Source: Acidimicrobiia bacterium
Lineage (GTDB): Bacteria; Actinomycetota; Acidimicrobiia; Acidimicrobiales; Poriferisodalaceae
Direction of reading: 5' to 3'
NCBI GenBank assembly: GCA_012960315.1
Contig: DUBN01000016.1
Coordinates: forward strand, 74,553 to 138,552
DNA length: 64,000 nucleotides
Shown here: in pieces, positions 1 through 8,780 of the stretch
Layout: the number at the start of each line of letters is the position of its first letter
Position numbering within the stretch: the first letter of the stretch is position 1
Position numbers and translations under genes: made by a program
The notes under the pieces: generated by a model
The model's database searches: none
Seen by the model: the letters and a program-made list of their open reading frames with translations, nothing else
What the model was told of the DNA's origin: nothing

Positions 1-13
1 AGGGTACGGCGAG

Positions 14-19
14 TACCTT
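14..19 (+). promoter_or_regulatory. -10 box (TACCTT) of leaderless VIT gene
   Basis: TACCTT ends 7 nt before the GTG at 27. There is no purine-rich ribosome-binding site, so the transcript probably begins at or next to the GTG. The same arrangement recurs across the window. Confidence 0.5.
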
Positions 20-26
20 CAAATGC

Positions 27-737
27 GTGGCTACTCACCGCTATGACGATCACCACCGAGATGTACACGGAAGCGGAGTTCGGGCAGCAGTCTTTGGGTC
101 CTCGGATGGTTTGGTATCCAATGTGCTGCTGATAGTGGGTCTTGCTGGCGCGGACGCATCCGCGGGAATGGTACGCACAGCCGGGGTAGCAGGGCTCCTG
201 GCCGGCGCGATTTCGATGGCCGCCGGCGAATACGTATCGGTTCGCGCCCAAAACGATCTGGTAACCGGTGAATTAGAAAAAGAACGACAAGCGTTGGCTG
301 ACGATCCAGAAGAAGAAACTGAAGAGCTGGCAGAGGTATATGTCGAAAGGGGAATGTCACCCGAACAGGCCAGAGAAATGGCGGAGTTGGTAATGCAAAA
401 TCCCGACGTGGCCCTAGAAGTTCATGCACGAGAAGAACTCGGAGTCAGCCCTAATGACTTGGCCTCTCCGGGGATCGCCGCGGTCTGGTCCTTTATTGCG
501 TTTGCGATTGGAGCGTTGGTACCTCTAGTCCCTTGGTTCTGTTCCTCCGCTGCGGGTGTTATTTGGGTGTCTGTGGCTGCCGGAGTTACTGGTGCCGCAA
601 CGATTGGAGCAACCCTGGCCGTCGCTACAGGCCGTTCGATTTTTCGAGGTGTTTTGCGGCATGTAGGTATCGCAAGCACAGCGGTGATGACGATCCACTT
701 TGTTGGTGTAGGGCTTGGGTCAATGGTGCAGCTTTGA
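27..737 (+). CDS. VIT1/CCC1-family Fe2+/Mn2+ transporter
   Basis: Predicted inner-membrane transporter of 236 aa that moves Fe2+ or Mn2+ out of the cytosol. The N-terminal helices carry the VIT hallmark GEYVSVRAQ near residue 69. A long acidic cytoplasmic loop follows (about residues 80-145, with EEETEEL and LEVHAREELG), which in VIT proteins is the metal-binding region between helices 2 and 3. Three hydrophobic helices form the C-terminal half. The frame is open to the window edge, but the GTG at 27 is preferred because a TACCTT -10 box lies 7 nt upstream and the family usually starts just before the first helix. It converges on the next gene with a 33-bp gap. Family is clear; metal specificity is not. 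Confidence 0.85.
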   Translation: MATHRYDDHHRDVHGSGVRAAVFGSSDGLVSNVLLIVGLAGADASAGMVRTAGVAGLLAGAISMAAGEYVSVRAQNDLVTGELEKERQALADDPEEETEELAEVYVERGMSPEQAREMAELVMQNPDVALEVHAREELGVSPNDLASPGIAAVWSFIAFAIGALVPLVPWFCSSAAGVIWVSVAAGVTGAATIGATLAVATGRSIFRGVLRHVGIASTAVMTIHFVGVGLGSMVQL

Positions 738-770
738 CCCGTTGACGCCTCCGGTCGTCGCCCATACCAG

Positions 771-1160
771 TCACTGATCTTCGCCCAGCAGGTCTCGCAT
801 CCAACGCGGCGGTTTTCGGGCTGGCTCGTATTGAGCTTCAGCTTGTTGAGCAACACCAATCCATAAAGCTTTTTGTTCGTCGGAAAGTTTTGTTATCCAC
901 GAAGTCGGCCACGTCGGGTCATTTTTGCCCCAATTTGCTGGGTGTATCGTTGCTAAGAGTTCATCGGCTTCTCGTTGAGTGACCGCACCAGCGTCAACAA
1001 ATGCTTGAAGGCCTTGTTTCTGCCGCTCGAGCGTTCGAGACGCCTCTGTGTCAACGTCTTCGTTGGAGCGAGGTTGTCTTCTGTACCCACAATCGCAACA
1101 GTAACCCTGTGTGTATGTGTTTTCGGTGAGATAACGGACTCTCCGCAGGGCATCGGTCAC
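771..1160 (-). CDS. Hypothetical protein, small, CxxC near N-terminus
   Basis: A 129-aa protein I do not recognise. It has a CCDCGYRR cluster near residue 20, a charged helical stretch (residues 40-65) and a Trp/Pro-rich C-terminal half (WPTSW, PPRWMRDLL). Composition of the C-terminal half looks like real protein rather than antisense noise. The GTG start at 1160 is preceded, 7 nt upstream, by TACCGA (1168-1173 on the minus strand), a near match to the leaderless -10 box used by neighbours. No domain or partner is evident. Downstream it converges on the VIT transporter. The N-terminus could start further in. Confidence 0.45.
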   Translation of the reverse strand: MTDALRRVRYLTENTYTQGYCCDCGYRRQPRSNEDVDTEASRTLERQKQGLQAFVDAGAVTQREADELLATIHPANWGKNDPTWPTSWITKLSDEQKALWIGVAQQAEAQYEPARKPPRWMRDLLGEDQ

Positions 1161-1442
1161 ATTCGAGTCGGTATCGGATGCAGCGTCCGCTGGTAAATCT
1201 TTGAATGCTGATCCGCCAGGTAATAGGACCTAGGCGGTGTGTTGTGGAGAGGCTGCTTTCTCATCTGGGTGCCGGGTCGAGATGTGTGCCTAGCGAAATT
1301 GAGTCAGATGCCGTCGGTTCCCCAGGATGAGATCTGTGGGGCACATAGCTCCTTCGCATGCAGCTAGCTCTTGGTTTGAGTGAGCGGGTCTGCCAGTTGA
1401 CCTTCTACTATGTCGGCAACTGAATGCTTGGGGGAGTGGATC

Positions 1443-3146
1443 ATGTACGACATAGTGATCAAGAACGGGACCGTGGTCGACGGGAGCGGGGAAAAAAGTC
1501 GCGTCGCGAACGTTGGCATTGTTGGGGACCGGGTCGTAGAGGTAGGCGAATGTGTCAGTGAAGCATCGCATGTGATTGACGCGTCTGGTCGTCTTGTCAC
1601 CCCTGGATTTGTTGACATCCACACGCATCTTGATGCGCAGCTTGCATGGGATCCGATCGGAACTGTGTCCTGCTGGCATGGTGTTACCTCAGCGGTAATG
1701 GGTAACTGTGGTGTTACTTTTGCTCCCTGCAAACCCGAAGACCGCAGCTTTTTGGCTGAGGTAATGGAGTCGGTTGAAGATATTCCGGCTCAGGCAATAT
1801 TGGAAGGTCTGCCATGGGATTGGCGCACTTTTGGTGAATATCTTGATTCCTATGAGCGCATGCCAAAGGGGCTAAACGTCGGTGGCATGGTCGGGCATTG
1901 CTCCGTTCGACTCATGGCAATGGGTGATCGTGCCATTGATGATCACCATGCAAACGCCGAAGATATTGCACGGATGTGCGATCTAGTCGAAGAGAGCATG
2001 GAAGGTGGGGCCCTAGGATTTTCGACATCGAGAACGTATTTACATCAGACGCCTGACGGGCGAGAAGTGCCTGGGACATGGGCGCACCCTGAAGAGTTGC
2101 TTGCTATCGGTGAAGTCATGGGCCGGTTAGGTAAGGGAATCTTTGAAGCAGCGGTGGACAACGATCGAAAGTCACATGGAATGGTGGGCGTAGCCGATCG
2201 TTCGGTCATTGACCGAGAAATTAAGTGGATGAAAGAACTTTCTGTAAGGACAGGTCGACCCGTCACATTTGGGTTTGTGCAGAATAGATCTGACCCGACT
2301 GCTTGGGAATATTGGTTGGAACTAGTCGAGCGCGCGAATGACGATGGTGCATTGATTTACCCGCAAACAACTAGTCGGGGAATTGGGGTGTTGTTCGGTG
2401 TAGCGAACAGAACACCATTTGATAATTGTTCCCCTGCCTGGAGAGCATTGCGGGGCCTGTCTTGGCAGGAGAAGCTTAAAAAACTTGGCGATAATTCCTT
2501 TAAAGCTCAACTTGTATCTGAAGCAGCACAGACCCCATCGAAGCTTGACCTTTCAGGAATTTATCGATTAGACAGCAGCCGAGTCGAGTACGAGGCCGAC
2601 GAGTCGGAGACATTGATAGCGCATGCGGAAGCACGAGGTGTTTCGCCTGCCGAAGCTTTCATAGATATGGCTCTGGAGACTGAAGGACGCGGCCTATGGA
2701 ATTATCCATTCCTGAACTTTGATTTTGACGCGATTCAATCGAAGTTGAAACATCCTGACGTAGTTCTTGGTATCGGGGATGCAGGCGCACACGTGGGTCA
2801 AATACAAGATGCGAGCCAATCAACTTATTTTCTGACGAGATGGACGCGTGATAGCAAAACTTGGGACGTAGAAGAGGCAGTGAAAATGTTGACTTCGGAG
2901 GGAGCAGATCTCTTCGGATTCAAAGACCGCGGAACGTTACGGGAAGGTTCATACGCTGACGTAAACGTTATTGATTTCGAAAATCTCGCACTACACGCAC
3001 CTGAATTTGTTTATGACTTTCCCAATGGTGCCGGTCGTTATGTCCAAAAAGCATCCGGGTATGACCTAACTCTCGTTAACGGCGAAGTGTTCATGGAAAA
3101 CGGTGAACACAAGGGAGCGCTAGCAGGCAGGGTTATCCGTAGCTGA
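1443..3146 (+). CDS. N-acyl-D-amino-acid deacylase-like amidohydrolase
   Basis: Metal-dependent amidohydrolase of 567 aa, the usual size of the D-aminoacylase / N-acyl-D-aspartate or glutamate deacylase family, which hydrolyses N-acyl D-amino acids. The N-terminal strand (YDIVIKNGTVVDG) and GFVDIHTHLDAQ (metal-binding HxH) are typical. GNCGVTFAPC follows, with GHCSVR in the middle and GIGDAGAHVG near residue 440 supplying a late metal-site region. The C-terminal GTLREGSYADVNVID closes the composite beta domain. ATG 1443 is chosen over an in-frame ATG at 1410 because a strong GGGGGAGTGG ribosome-binding site precedes it and the family starts here. Upstream, 1161-1442 holds no recognisable gene. 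Substrate unproven. Confidence 0.85.
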   Translation: MYDIVIKNGTVVDGSGEKSRVANVGIVGDRVVEVGECVSEASHVIDASGRLVTPGFVDIHTHLDAQLAWDPIGTVSCWHGVTSAVMGNCGVTFAPCKPEDRSFLAEVMESVEDIPAQAILEGLPWDWRTFGEYLDSYERMPKGLNVGGMVGHCSVRLMAMGDRAIDDHHANAEDIARMCDLVEESMEGGALGFSTSRTYLHQTPDGREVPGTWAHPEELLAIGEVMGRLGKGIFEAAVDNDRKSHGMVGVADRSVIDREIKWMKELSVRTGRPVTFGFVQNRSDPTAWEYWLELVERANDDGALIYPQTTSRGIGVLFGVANRTPFDNCSPAWRALRGLSWQEKLKKLGDNSFKAQLVSEAAQTPSKLDLSGIYRLDSSRVEYEADESETLIAHAEARGVSPAEAFIDMALETEGRGLWNYPFLNFDFDAIQSKLKHPDVVLGIGDAGAHVGQIQDASQSTYFLTRWTRDSKTWDVEEAVKMLTSEGADLFGFKDRGTLREGSYADVNVIDFENLALHAPEFVYDFPNGAGRYVQKASGYDLTLVNGEVFMENGEHKGALAGRVIRS

Positions 3147-3216
3147 AGTTGCTTCAGCGAAACCTCTGCTAGAAGACAGACCGGCTATTGACTGGCGCGC
3201 TTTGACCCGTTGGGGG

Positions 3217-3951
3217 CTACTTCTGATGGAGGCGACGAACTACCTGCACTTCCAGGCCGATGTCTCGGTACAGAGTGACTGCCGGAGTATTGTCGGCATC
3301 GACGTAAAGCATCGCTCGTGTGATCCCGCTATCCCCGAGATGTTGATAGCCGGCGAGGGTTAAGGCCCGGCCGAGGCCTAGGCCGTGGAAATCTGGATCG
3401 ACTGCAATGACGTACACCTCGCCAATTGAAGGGGTCTCGTTCTCGTGGATCTTGGTCCAACAGAAAGCTGCTATCCGACCCTCGCGGTGGTGAATGAGAA
3501 AACCGGTTGGGTCGAACCAAGACTCGGCTTGTCGCTCTCGAACAAGCTCGGGTGTCCATCCGCTCTGTTCGCGATGCCAAGCAAAGGCCCGGTTATTTAC
3601 CCGGCACCATTCCTCCTCGTCTTGATCAACCACGAAAGATCGAGTTTGGATCTCCGTTCGCTGCTCCATCGGAAGTGACCGCTCCATTCGGAAGAGATCA
3701 CGTTGAATCCCGAATCCGAGACGTGCCAGTAAATCGTCGGTTTCGTTGGACGGGTGGTCAATCCAGATCGAAACCCCTTGAGGCCATTGATCCAAATTGG
3801 TGCGGAGAGCCATCGCCAGCCCATCAGAGGTCCACTCGGTGGCGTCGAGTTCAAGTACCGGGCCGTCTCGATCTTCGCCAATCTTTATCACTGGCTCTTC
3901 GTTGGTGATTCCGCTCACATGATCGAAGGTATCGCCCGAAGATGGTTGCAT
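3217..3951 (-). CDS. mshD: Mycothiol synthase (MshD-like acetyltransferase)
   Basis: Predicted to catalyse the last mycothiol step, acetyl-CoA-dependent acetylation of Cys-GlcN-inositol. It is a GNAT protein of 244 aa with the MshD signature region NNRAFAWHREQSGW, then ESWFDPTGF, the acetyl-CoA loop VDPDFHGLGLGRALT and the C-terminal LYVDADNTPAVTLY. MshD usually has about 300 aa with two GNAT domains; here the N-terminal domain is shortened. The track's longer start would run deep into nth, so ATG 3951 is used; it lies 16 bp from the divergent nth start. The mycothiol-dependent dehydrogenase at 44654 independently supports mycothiol use. Confidence 0.8.
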   Translation of the reverse strand: MQPSSGDTFDHVSGITNEEPVIKIGEDRDGPVLELDATEWTSDGLAMALRTNLDQWPQGVSIWIDHPSNETDDLLARLGFGIQRDLFRMERSLPMEQRTEIQTRSFVVDQDEEEWCRVNNRAFAWHREQSGWTPELVRERQAESWFDPTGFLIHHREGRIAAFCWTKIHENETPSIGEVYVIAVDPDFHGLGLGRALTLAGYQHLGDSGITRAMLYVDADNTPAVTLYRDIGLEVQVVRRLHQK

Positions 3952-3967
3952 GAGGTAAACAAGCGTA

Positions 3968-4609
3968 ATGGGGAAGCCTCGATCACCGCAGGGGAGAGCG
4001 CGCTCAGTGCATGAGCGCTTAAAGGCGGAATATGAGGCCGTGTGTGAACTCAACCACGAGAGCCCGTTCGAACTGTTAGTGGCGACCATTCTTTCCGCCC
4101 AGTGCACAGATGTTCGAGTGAACAAAACAACCCCTGCTGTCTTTGATCGGTACCCCGACCCTCTTGCACTTGCCCACGCACACCTGGGCGAACTTGAAGA
4201 ACTAGTACATGCAACTGGCTTCTACAAAAGTAAAGCCCGGAACCTAGTAAAGATGGCCAATCAGCTACTAGAAGACCATGAAGGAGAAGTCCCGACCGAC
4301 TTGGCAGACCTTGTGAAATTGGGAGGGGTCGGCCGAAAAACAGCAAACGTCATTCGCTCCGTAGCGTTCGGACTTCCCGGATTGCCAGTCGACACTCATG
4401 TTGGGCGATTAGCGCGACGATTAGGAATCACAGAGGAAGATGATCCAGTAAAGGTGGAGATGATCTTGAACCCCATGATCCCTCAGCATGAACGAGGTGA
4501 ATTCAGTCTGAGAGTCATTCTTCATGGAAGACAAGTATGTTTCGCTCGGAGTCCTCATTGCGCAGACTGTGTCCTTAATGATTTTTGCCCCAGCGCGTTC
4601 GACTCCTAA
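3968..4609 (+). CDS. nth: Endonuclease III (DNA glycosylase/AP lyase)
   Basis: Base-excision repair glycosylase for oxidised pyrimidines, 213 aa. It shows the N-terminal FELLVATILSAQCTD, the helix-hairpin-helix LVKLGGVGRKTANVI with the catalytic Lys, LPVDTHVGRLARRLG with the catalytic Asp, and a C-terminal 4Fe-4S loop with spacing C-x6-C-x2-C-x5-C. Everything needed for glycosylase/lyase activity is present. The start ATG 3968 is 16 bp from the divergent mshD start. TAAACA ends 6 nt before it, a weak match to the local leaderless -10 box. Confidence 0.95.
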   Translation: MGKPRSPQGRARSVHERLKAEYEAVCELNHESPFELLVATILSAQCTDVRVNKTTPAVFDRYPDPLALAHAHLGELEELVHATGFYKSKARNLVKMANQLLEDHEGEVPTDLADLVKLGGVGRKTANVIRSVAFGLPGLPVDTHVGRLARRLGITEEDDPVKVEMILNPMIPQHERGEFSLRVILHGRQVCFARSPHCADCVLNDFCPSAFDS

Positions 4610-4630
4610 GTCTTTGAAAGGAGACTCGAT

Positions 4631-5521
4631 ATGACCATCCGTCGGGCAGCCCATTTTGTTCCGGGCGCTAACGAAAAGATGCTCGATAAGTCGCTGAACA
4701 CGACCGCTGACGCTCTCATCCTTGACCTGGAAGATGCCGTAACTCCCGAAAACAAAGACTCGGCTCGAACCACTGTCGCCAGTTGGCTCGAGAACGTCGA
4801 CTTCGGAAGAAAAGAAAGGGTCGTGCGTATCAATCCACTCGACAGCCCATGGTGCGAACGCGACATAGAGGAGACAATGGGCCATCCGCCTGACTCGTAT
4901 CTAGTTCCCAAGGTCAACGATTCAAATGAAGTCGCACGCATCCACGAACTCATTAGTGAACAGGAAGTGGCGTGTGGCCACCCCGAAGGTCAGGTCAAGC
5001 TGCTTATCCTCGGAACTGAAACTCCCCAAGGTCTCTTGAACATAAGGGATTTAGCAGCAAATACAAGAGTGGATGCTCTTACCTGGGGAGCCGAAGATTT
5101 GTCTGCTGCTATTGGCTCTAGAGGCAATCGCGCCTCCGACGGAAGCTATTTACCCGTATTTGAATATGCGAGAGTGATGTGTCTGCTCGGTGCCACAGCA
5201 TGGGGAAAGCAGCCACTGGACACAGTGTTCGTCGATTTCAACGATCCTGAAGGTCTACGTGCCGAGTGTCTTGCCTCTGCCGCCATGGGCTACACAGGCA
5301 AAATCACTATCCATCCGAACCAGATCGAGATAGTTAATGAATCCTTCACTCCGTCTGCTGAAGACGTTGACGAGGCGAGCGAACTCCTAGAACTATTTGC
5401 TGAGAATGAGGCTAAGGGTCTGATGGCATTCAGTTTTAGGGGACAGATGGTGGATGTCCCTCATCTGACTCGGGCAAGGAAAATCGTCGATATGGCCGAG
5501 AGGCTCTCAGAATGGGGTTGA
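4631..5521 (+). CDS. CitE-like CoA-ester lyase (HpcH/HpaI family)
   Basis: TIM-barrel C-C lyase of 296 aa related to citrate lyase beta subunit and malyl-CoA lyase/thioesterase. It acts on acyl-CoA esters with a divalent metal. Visible motifs are FVPGANEKML at the N-terminus, LILDLEDAV (metal/substrate loop), RINPLDSPW (conserved Arg), LGTETPQGLLN (metal-binding Glu), WGAEDLSAAIG (metal-binding Asp) and ITIHPNQIEIVN near the C-terminus. A good ribosome-binding site (AAAGGAG) precedes the ATG. It lies 21 bp after nth and may be read through from it. No citrate lyase alpha or gamma genes are nearby, so a stand-alone CitE-like role (malyl-, citramalyl- or a similar CoA ester) is more likely than citrate lyase. 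Confidence 0.82.
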   Translation: MTIRRAAHFVPGANEKMLDKSLNTTADALILDLEDAVTPENKDSARTTVASWLENVDFGRKERVVRINPLDSPWCERDIEETMGHPPDSYLVPKVNDSNEVARIHELISEQEVACGHPEGQVKLLILGTETPQGLLNIRDLAANTRVDALTWGAEDLSAAIGSRGNRASDGSYLPVFEYARVMCLLGATAWGKQPLDTVFVDFNDPEGLRAECLASAAMGYTGKITIHPNQIEIVNESFTPSAEDVDEASELLELFAENEAKGLMAFSFRGQMVDVPHLTRARKIVDMAERLSEWG

Positions 5522-5534
5522 AACTAGGGCCGCT

Positions 5535-5726
5535 CTAAGAATCGAGCCCTTGGGTTGCTTTGGCGATCCGACGTTGTGCTATTCGCAGGCTGCGTTCGAC
5601 CTCGTAGAGATCGATAGCGACGCCCTCGTCGCTGGTTCCGACTAGCTCGTCGGCTGCCGCTGTTATTCGTTCGCCCAATTCTCTAATCGCTGTCTGAAGC
5701 GAGGACAATTCAGCCTGGGAAACCAT
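5535..5726 (-). CDS. Small conserved-looking hypothetical protein
   Basis: A 63-aa, helix-rich, charged protein without Cys or membrane segment; it ends EVERSLRIAQRRIAKATQGLDS. I recall short proteins of this kind near actinobacterial his genes but cannot name a function. Existence is supported by a TAGGGT box (5733-5738, minus strand) ending 6 nt before the ATG, the same leaderless arrangement seen at confident genes. It is divergent from hisD. The ATG codons of this gene and of the longest hisD reading overlap, which argues that hisD starts further in, at 5806. Confidence 0.6.
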   Translation of the reverse strand: MVSQAELSSLQTAIRELGERITAAADELVGTSDEGVAIDLYEVERSLRIAQRRIAKATQGLDS

Positions 5727-5732
5727 GTCTGA

Positions 5733-5738
5733 ACCCTA
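5733..5738 (-). promoter_or_regulatory. -10 box (TAGGGT) of leaderless small gene
   Basis: On the minus strand TAGGGT is followed by 6 nt and then the ATG at 5726. No ribosome-binding site is present. Confidence 0.45.
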
Positions 5739-5792
5739 CAGTCGAGTTGCAGGTCACGCGATATCCGCTTCGAACCGGCACCCTGTCACCGG

Positions 5793-5798
5793 TACCCT
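5793..5798 (+). promoter_or_regulatory. -10 box (TACCCT) of leaderless hisD operon
   Basis: TACCCT ends 7 nt before the GTG at 5806 and there is no Shine-Dalgarno sequence. It supports the shorter hisD start and would drive the hisDCBHAF operon. Confidence 0.5.
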
Positions 5799-5805
5799 CA
5801 AGACT

Positions 5806-7110
5806 GTGCTTCGACGTATTGATCTTCGTGGAGAAAGCGGACCGTTCGCGGACCGCCTTCCCCGCCCGAATCTGGGGGGCGAAGCTCCCGTAGTCGCGGT
5901 CCGCGAAATCATCGCCGAAGTGCGAGACAGCGGAGATGCGGCGATTCGAGCACTAACGATGCGATTTGATGGCGTCGACGTCGATGCGCCTCTTATCGAA
6001 CAGAAAATCCTTAAAAAAGCGTGGGAATCTTTAGATGTCGCAGTAGCCGATGCCCTGACGTTGGCGCACGACCGGATCATCCATTTTCACGAAACGGAAG
6101 CTCCGAAAACTCATGTGGTTAAGCAAGACGGAATAGCCGTAACGAGCGTTCCTCGACCAGTAGAGAGAGCTGGTTTGTACGTTCCCGGGGGACTTGCGAC
6201 GTATCCCTCAACTGTTTTGATGACGGCTCTTCCGGCGAGGGCAGCCGGAGTTGACCAACTCACGCTGTGCACGCCTCCAAATCTTAAAGGCGATGTGGAG
6301 ACCGTTGTGCTGGCCGCCGCGTACCTGTGTGGGATAACGGAGGTGTACAAGATAGGAGGCGTGCAGGCCGTCGCAGCGATGGCCTATGGGACCGAATCAA
6401 TAGCTCCCGTTGACGTCATTGCCGGCCCGGGCAATATTTGGGTTGCCACCGCTAAACAAGAAGTCGCGGGAGCAGTCGGAATTGCCTCGGCGTTTGCGGG
6501 CCCTTCAGAGATCGTGGTGATAGCTGACGAGAGTTGTCCCAGCAGCTCAGCAGCTATTGACCTTGTCCTCCAAGCTGAACATGGCCCTGGAGGTCGAGCT
6601 TGGCTTGTTAGTTGGAATGAGGCATATACCGATGAGGTTGTGGGCGCTGTGGAACAGATCGTGAAGCTGTCTCCGCGTCGATCGGAGACGTTAGCTACGT
6701 TGAAGTCAGATGGCTATGTTTGTTTAGTAGACGATCCTGAAGCTGCCGTTCAGGTCGTCAATGAGATAGCACCTGAGCATCTTCAGTTGATGTGTGTCAA
6801 CGCCACCGAATTTGTCAGTGAAATCAAAAACGCTGGGGCTGTCTTCATGGGTATTTGGGGGACCGCATCAATCGGTGATTACCTAGCTGGGCCTTCCCAT
6901 GTATTGCCCACGGCAGGAACTGCACGATTTAGCGGTGCGCTCACAGTCAACGATTTCCAAAAACGTATGCATATCATCGACGTATCAAAGCCCGGATTTG
7001 ATGCGGTACTCGGCGCTGTCGATCGGCTGGCCACAGCTGAGGGATTATGGGCACACGCCGCATCGGTTCGAGAACGCGAGCGTTGGGCAGAGCAAGGCGT
7101 TATCTCGTGA
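5806..7110 (+). CDS. hisD: Histidinol dehydrogenase
   Basis: NAD-dependent oxidation of histidinol to histidine, the last two steps of the pathway; a zinc enzyme of 434 aa from this start, the normal length. Visible are VPRPVERAGLYVPGG, the central IAGPGNIWV, FAGPSEIVV, LQAEHGPGG with the zinc/catalytic residues, and TVNDFQKRMHI near the C-terminus. The frame extends to an ATG at 5725, but the added residues do not resemble HisD, whose N-terminus normally begins at LRRIDLRG, so GTG 5806 is used. First gene of a six-gene his operon; its TGA overlaps the GTG of hisC. Confidence 0.95.
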   Translation: MLRRIDLRGESGPFADRLPRPNLGGEAPVVAVREIIAEVRDSGDAAIRALTMRFDGVDVDAPLIEQKILKKAWESLDVAVADALTLAHDRIIHFHETEAPKTHVVKQDGIAVTSVPRPVERAGLYVPGGLATYPSTVLMTALPARAAGVDQLTLCTPPNLKGDVETVVLAAAYLCGITEVYKIGGVQAVAAMAYGTESIAPVDVIAGPGNIWVATAKQEVAGAVGIASAFAGPSEIVVIADESCPSSSAAIDLVLQAEHGPGGRAWLVSWNEAYTDEVVGAVEQIVKLSPRRSETLATLKSDGYVCLVDDPEAAVQVVNEIAPEHLQLMCVNATEFVSEIKNAGAVFMGIWGTASIGDYLAGPSHVLPTAGTARFSGALTVNDFQKRMHIIDVSKPGFDAVLGAVDRLATAEGLWAHAASVRERERWAEQGVIS

Positions 7111-8183
7111 CGCGCCCCACCATCCGATCAGATCTGCGGGCTATGGAGGGCTATCACTCACCTCAGCTTGATGTCGAAGTTCGCCTCAACACCAATGAGG
7201 CACCGTTTCCTCCGCCAGAAGAATTCGTGGCGGCATTTCTCGAAGAGGTCCGCCGCGTCGACTGGCACCGATATCCCGATCGTTTGGCTCAAAGTCTCCG
7301 CGAGGACATTGCCGCAATTCATGAAGTTGAACCGCAGCAAGTTTTTGTTGCTAACGGATCTAATGAAGTGCTTCAGACTATTTGTTTGACCTTCGGGGGT
7401 AGCGGCCGCACGGTTGCGACATTCGAGCCGACTTACGCGATGTACCAACAGATCGCTCGAACGACCCAATGCAAAGTGATTGAGGCGGCACGGGATTCTC
7501 AGTATCGCGTTGCCCTGTCTGAGATTAAGAAAGTTGTGGCACTGGATCGCCCAAACATCATTTTTCTCTGTTCTCCGAATAACCCAACCGGAACCCCCGA
7601 AAGTCTTGAAGTCATTGAAGCAGCGCTAAAGATTTCAGATGGGGTGGTCGTGGTGGATGAGGCCTATGGCCAGTTTGCTGATTTCACAGCTCTTGATTTG
7701 TTACGCGGCGGCGAAGCTGTTGACTCCCTGATCGTCACTCGAACGTTCTCCAAGACGTGGTCCATGGCTGGCGCTCGTTTGGGGTACTGCGTAGCGCCAT
7801 CATGGATGTTACCTGAATTCGAAAAAGTCGTCCTTCCCTACCATCTGGACTCTGTCAAGCAGATCGCCGGTCGGGTGGCGCTCCGCTTTCATGACGAGAT
7901 GGAACAGAGAGTGACACAGCTTGGCGCCGAACGAGATCGGATCACTGAGGCGCTGACCCTCATGGGGCTAGATGTGTGGCCGTCGCAAGCGAACTTCATT
8001 ATGTTTCGAACTACCCCGTGCTCTATGGGTGGTGACTATGTCTGGCAACGCTTGGTGGATCAGTCCGTGCTGATCCGCAATTGCTCGAATTGGCCTGGAC
8101 TGTCTGACTGTCTAAGAGTCACTTTAGGTACTGAATACGAGAACAATATTTTCCTCGGAGCCCTTAAGGAGGCGTTGGCATGA
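7107..8183 (+). CDS. hisC: Histidinol-phosphate aminotransferase
   Basis: PLP enzyme, fold type I, converting imidazole acetol phosphate to histidinol phosphate; 358 aa. Motifs are the substrate-binding RLNTNEAPFPPP at the N-terminus, ANGSNEVLQ (PLP phosphate), SPNNPTGT, VVDEAYGQF (Asp to pyridine N), TFSKTWSMAGARLGY with the Schiff-base Lys, and a conserved Arg near RVTLG. Start GTG 7107 overlaps the hisD stop as GTGA; the longer frame from 7047 lies inside hisD and is unlikely. Followed by hisB through an ATGA overlap, which implies translational coupling. Confidence 0.94.
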   Translation: MTRPTIRSDLRAMEGYHSPQLDVEVRLNTNEAPFPPPEEFVAAFLEEVRRVDWHRYPDRLAQSLREDIAAIHEVEPQQVFVANGSNEVLQTICLTFGGSGRTVATFEPTYAMYQQIARTTQCKVIEAARDSQYRVALSEIKKVVALDRPNIIFLCSPNNPTGTPESLEVIEAALKISDGVVVVDEAYGQFADFTALDLLRGGEAVDSLIVTRTFSKTWSMAGARLGYCVAPSWMLPEFEKVVLPYHLDSVKQIAGRVALRFHDEMEQRVTQLGAERDRITEALTLMGLDVWPSQANFIMFRTTPCSMGGDYVWQRLVDQSVLIRNCSNWPGLSDCLRVTLGTEYENNIFLGALKEALA

Positions 8184-8770
8184 CACGACAAGCGGATCGT
8201 CAGCGAAATACCAAAGAAACACGTATCGACTTATCCCTAAAAATAGACGGCAGCGGCCAAGTAGAAGTCAGCACCGGGTTGCCTTTCTTCGACCACATGT
8301 TGGCTCAACTGGCGAAACACTCTCGTTTTGACCTACGTCTCGAATGTGATGGCGACGTTGAAATTGATGCACACCACACTGTCGAAGACGTAGGAATAGC
8401 TCTGGGGGAAGCACTAGGTGAGGCGCTCGGCGAAAAAGAAGGAGTACGCCGTTTCGCCGCAATAACCGTCCCGTTGGACGAAGCAGCAGTGGAAGTTGTA
8501 CTCGATTTATCTGGGCGGCCGTTCTTGCACTATGACGTGGAGCCTCCAGGGGAGAAAATTCTGGGTGAGCCGCCTTTTGACCCTCAGTTGTGTGAAGAGT
8601 TTTGGCGCGGATTTACCATGGCTTCAGGAATCACTCTCCACATAGTCTTGCTACGCGGCCGAAATACTCACCACATCATCGAAGCGAGCTTCAAAGGGGT
8701 CGCTAGGGCCCTCTACGATGCGATTCGAGTGGTAGACGACGTCATGCCTTCCACCAAGGGCGTGCTGTGA
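8180..8770 (+). CDS. hisB: Imidazoleglycerol-phosphate dehydratase
   Basis: Mono-functional IGP dehydratase, 196 aa, lacking the HAD phosphatase domain found in enteric HisB. Manganese-site motifs are FFDHMLAQLAKH, DAHHTVEDVGI and a second His-rich set, NTHHIIEASFK, near the C-terminus. There is a small in-frame duplication (GEALGEALGE) after the first metal motif, harmless in appearance. ATGA overlap with hisC. Histidinol phosphatase (HisN) must be encoded elsewhere, as must hisG and hisI/E. Confidence 0.95.
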   Translation: MTRQADRQRNTKETRIDLSLKIDGSGQVEVSTGLPFFDHMLAQLAKHSRFDLRLECDGDVEIDAHHTVEDVGIALGEALGEALGEKEGVRRFAAITVPLDEAAVEVVLDLSGRPFLHYDVEPPGEKILGEPPFDPQLCEEFWRGFTMASGITLHIVLLRGRNTHHIIEASFKGVARALYDAIRVVDDVMPSTKGVL

Positions 8771-8780
8771 GGGCTATTAG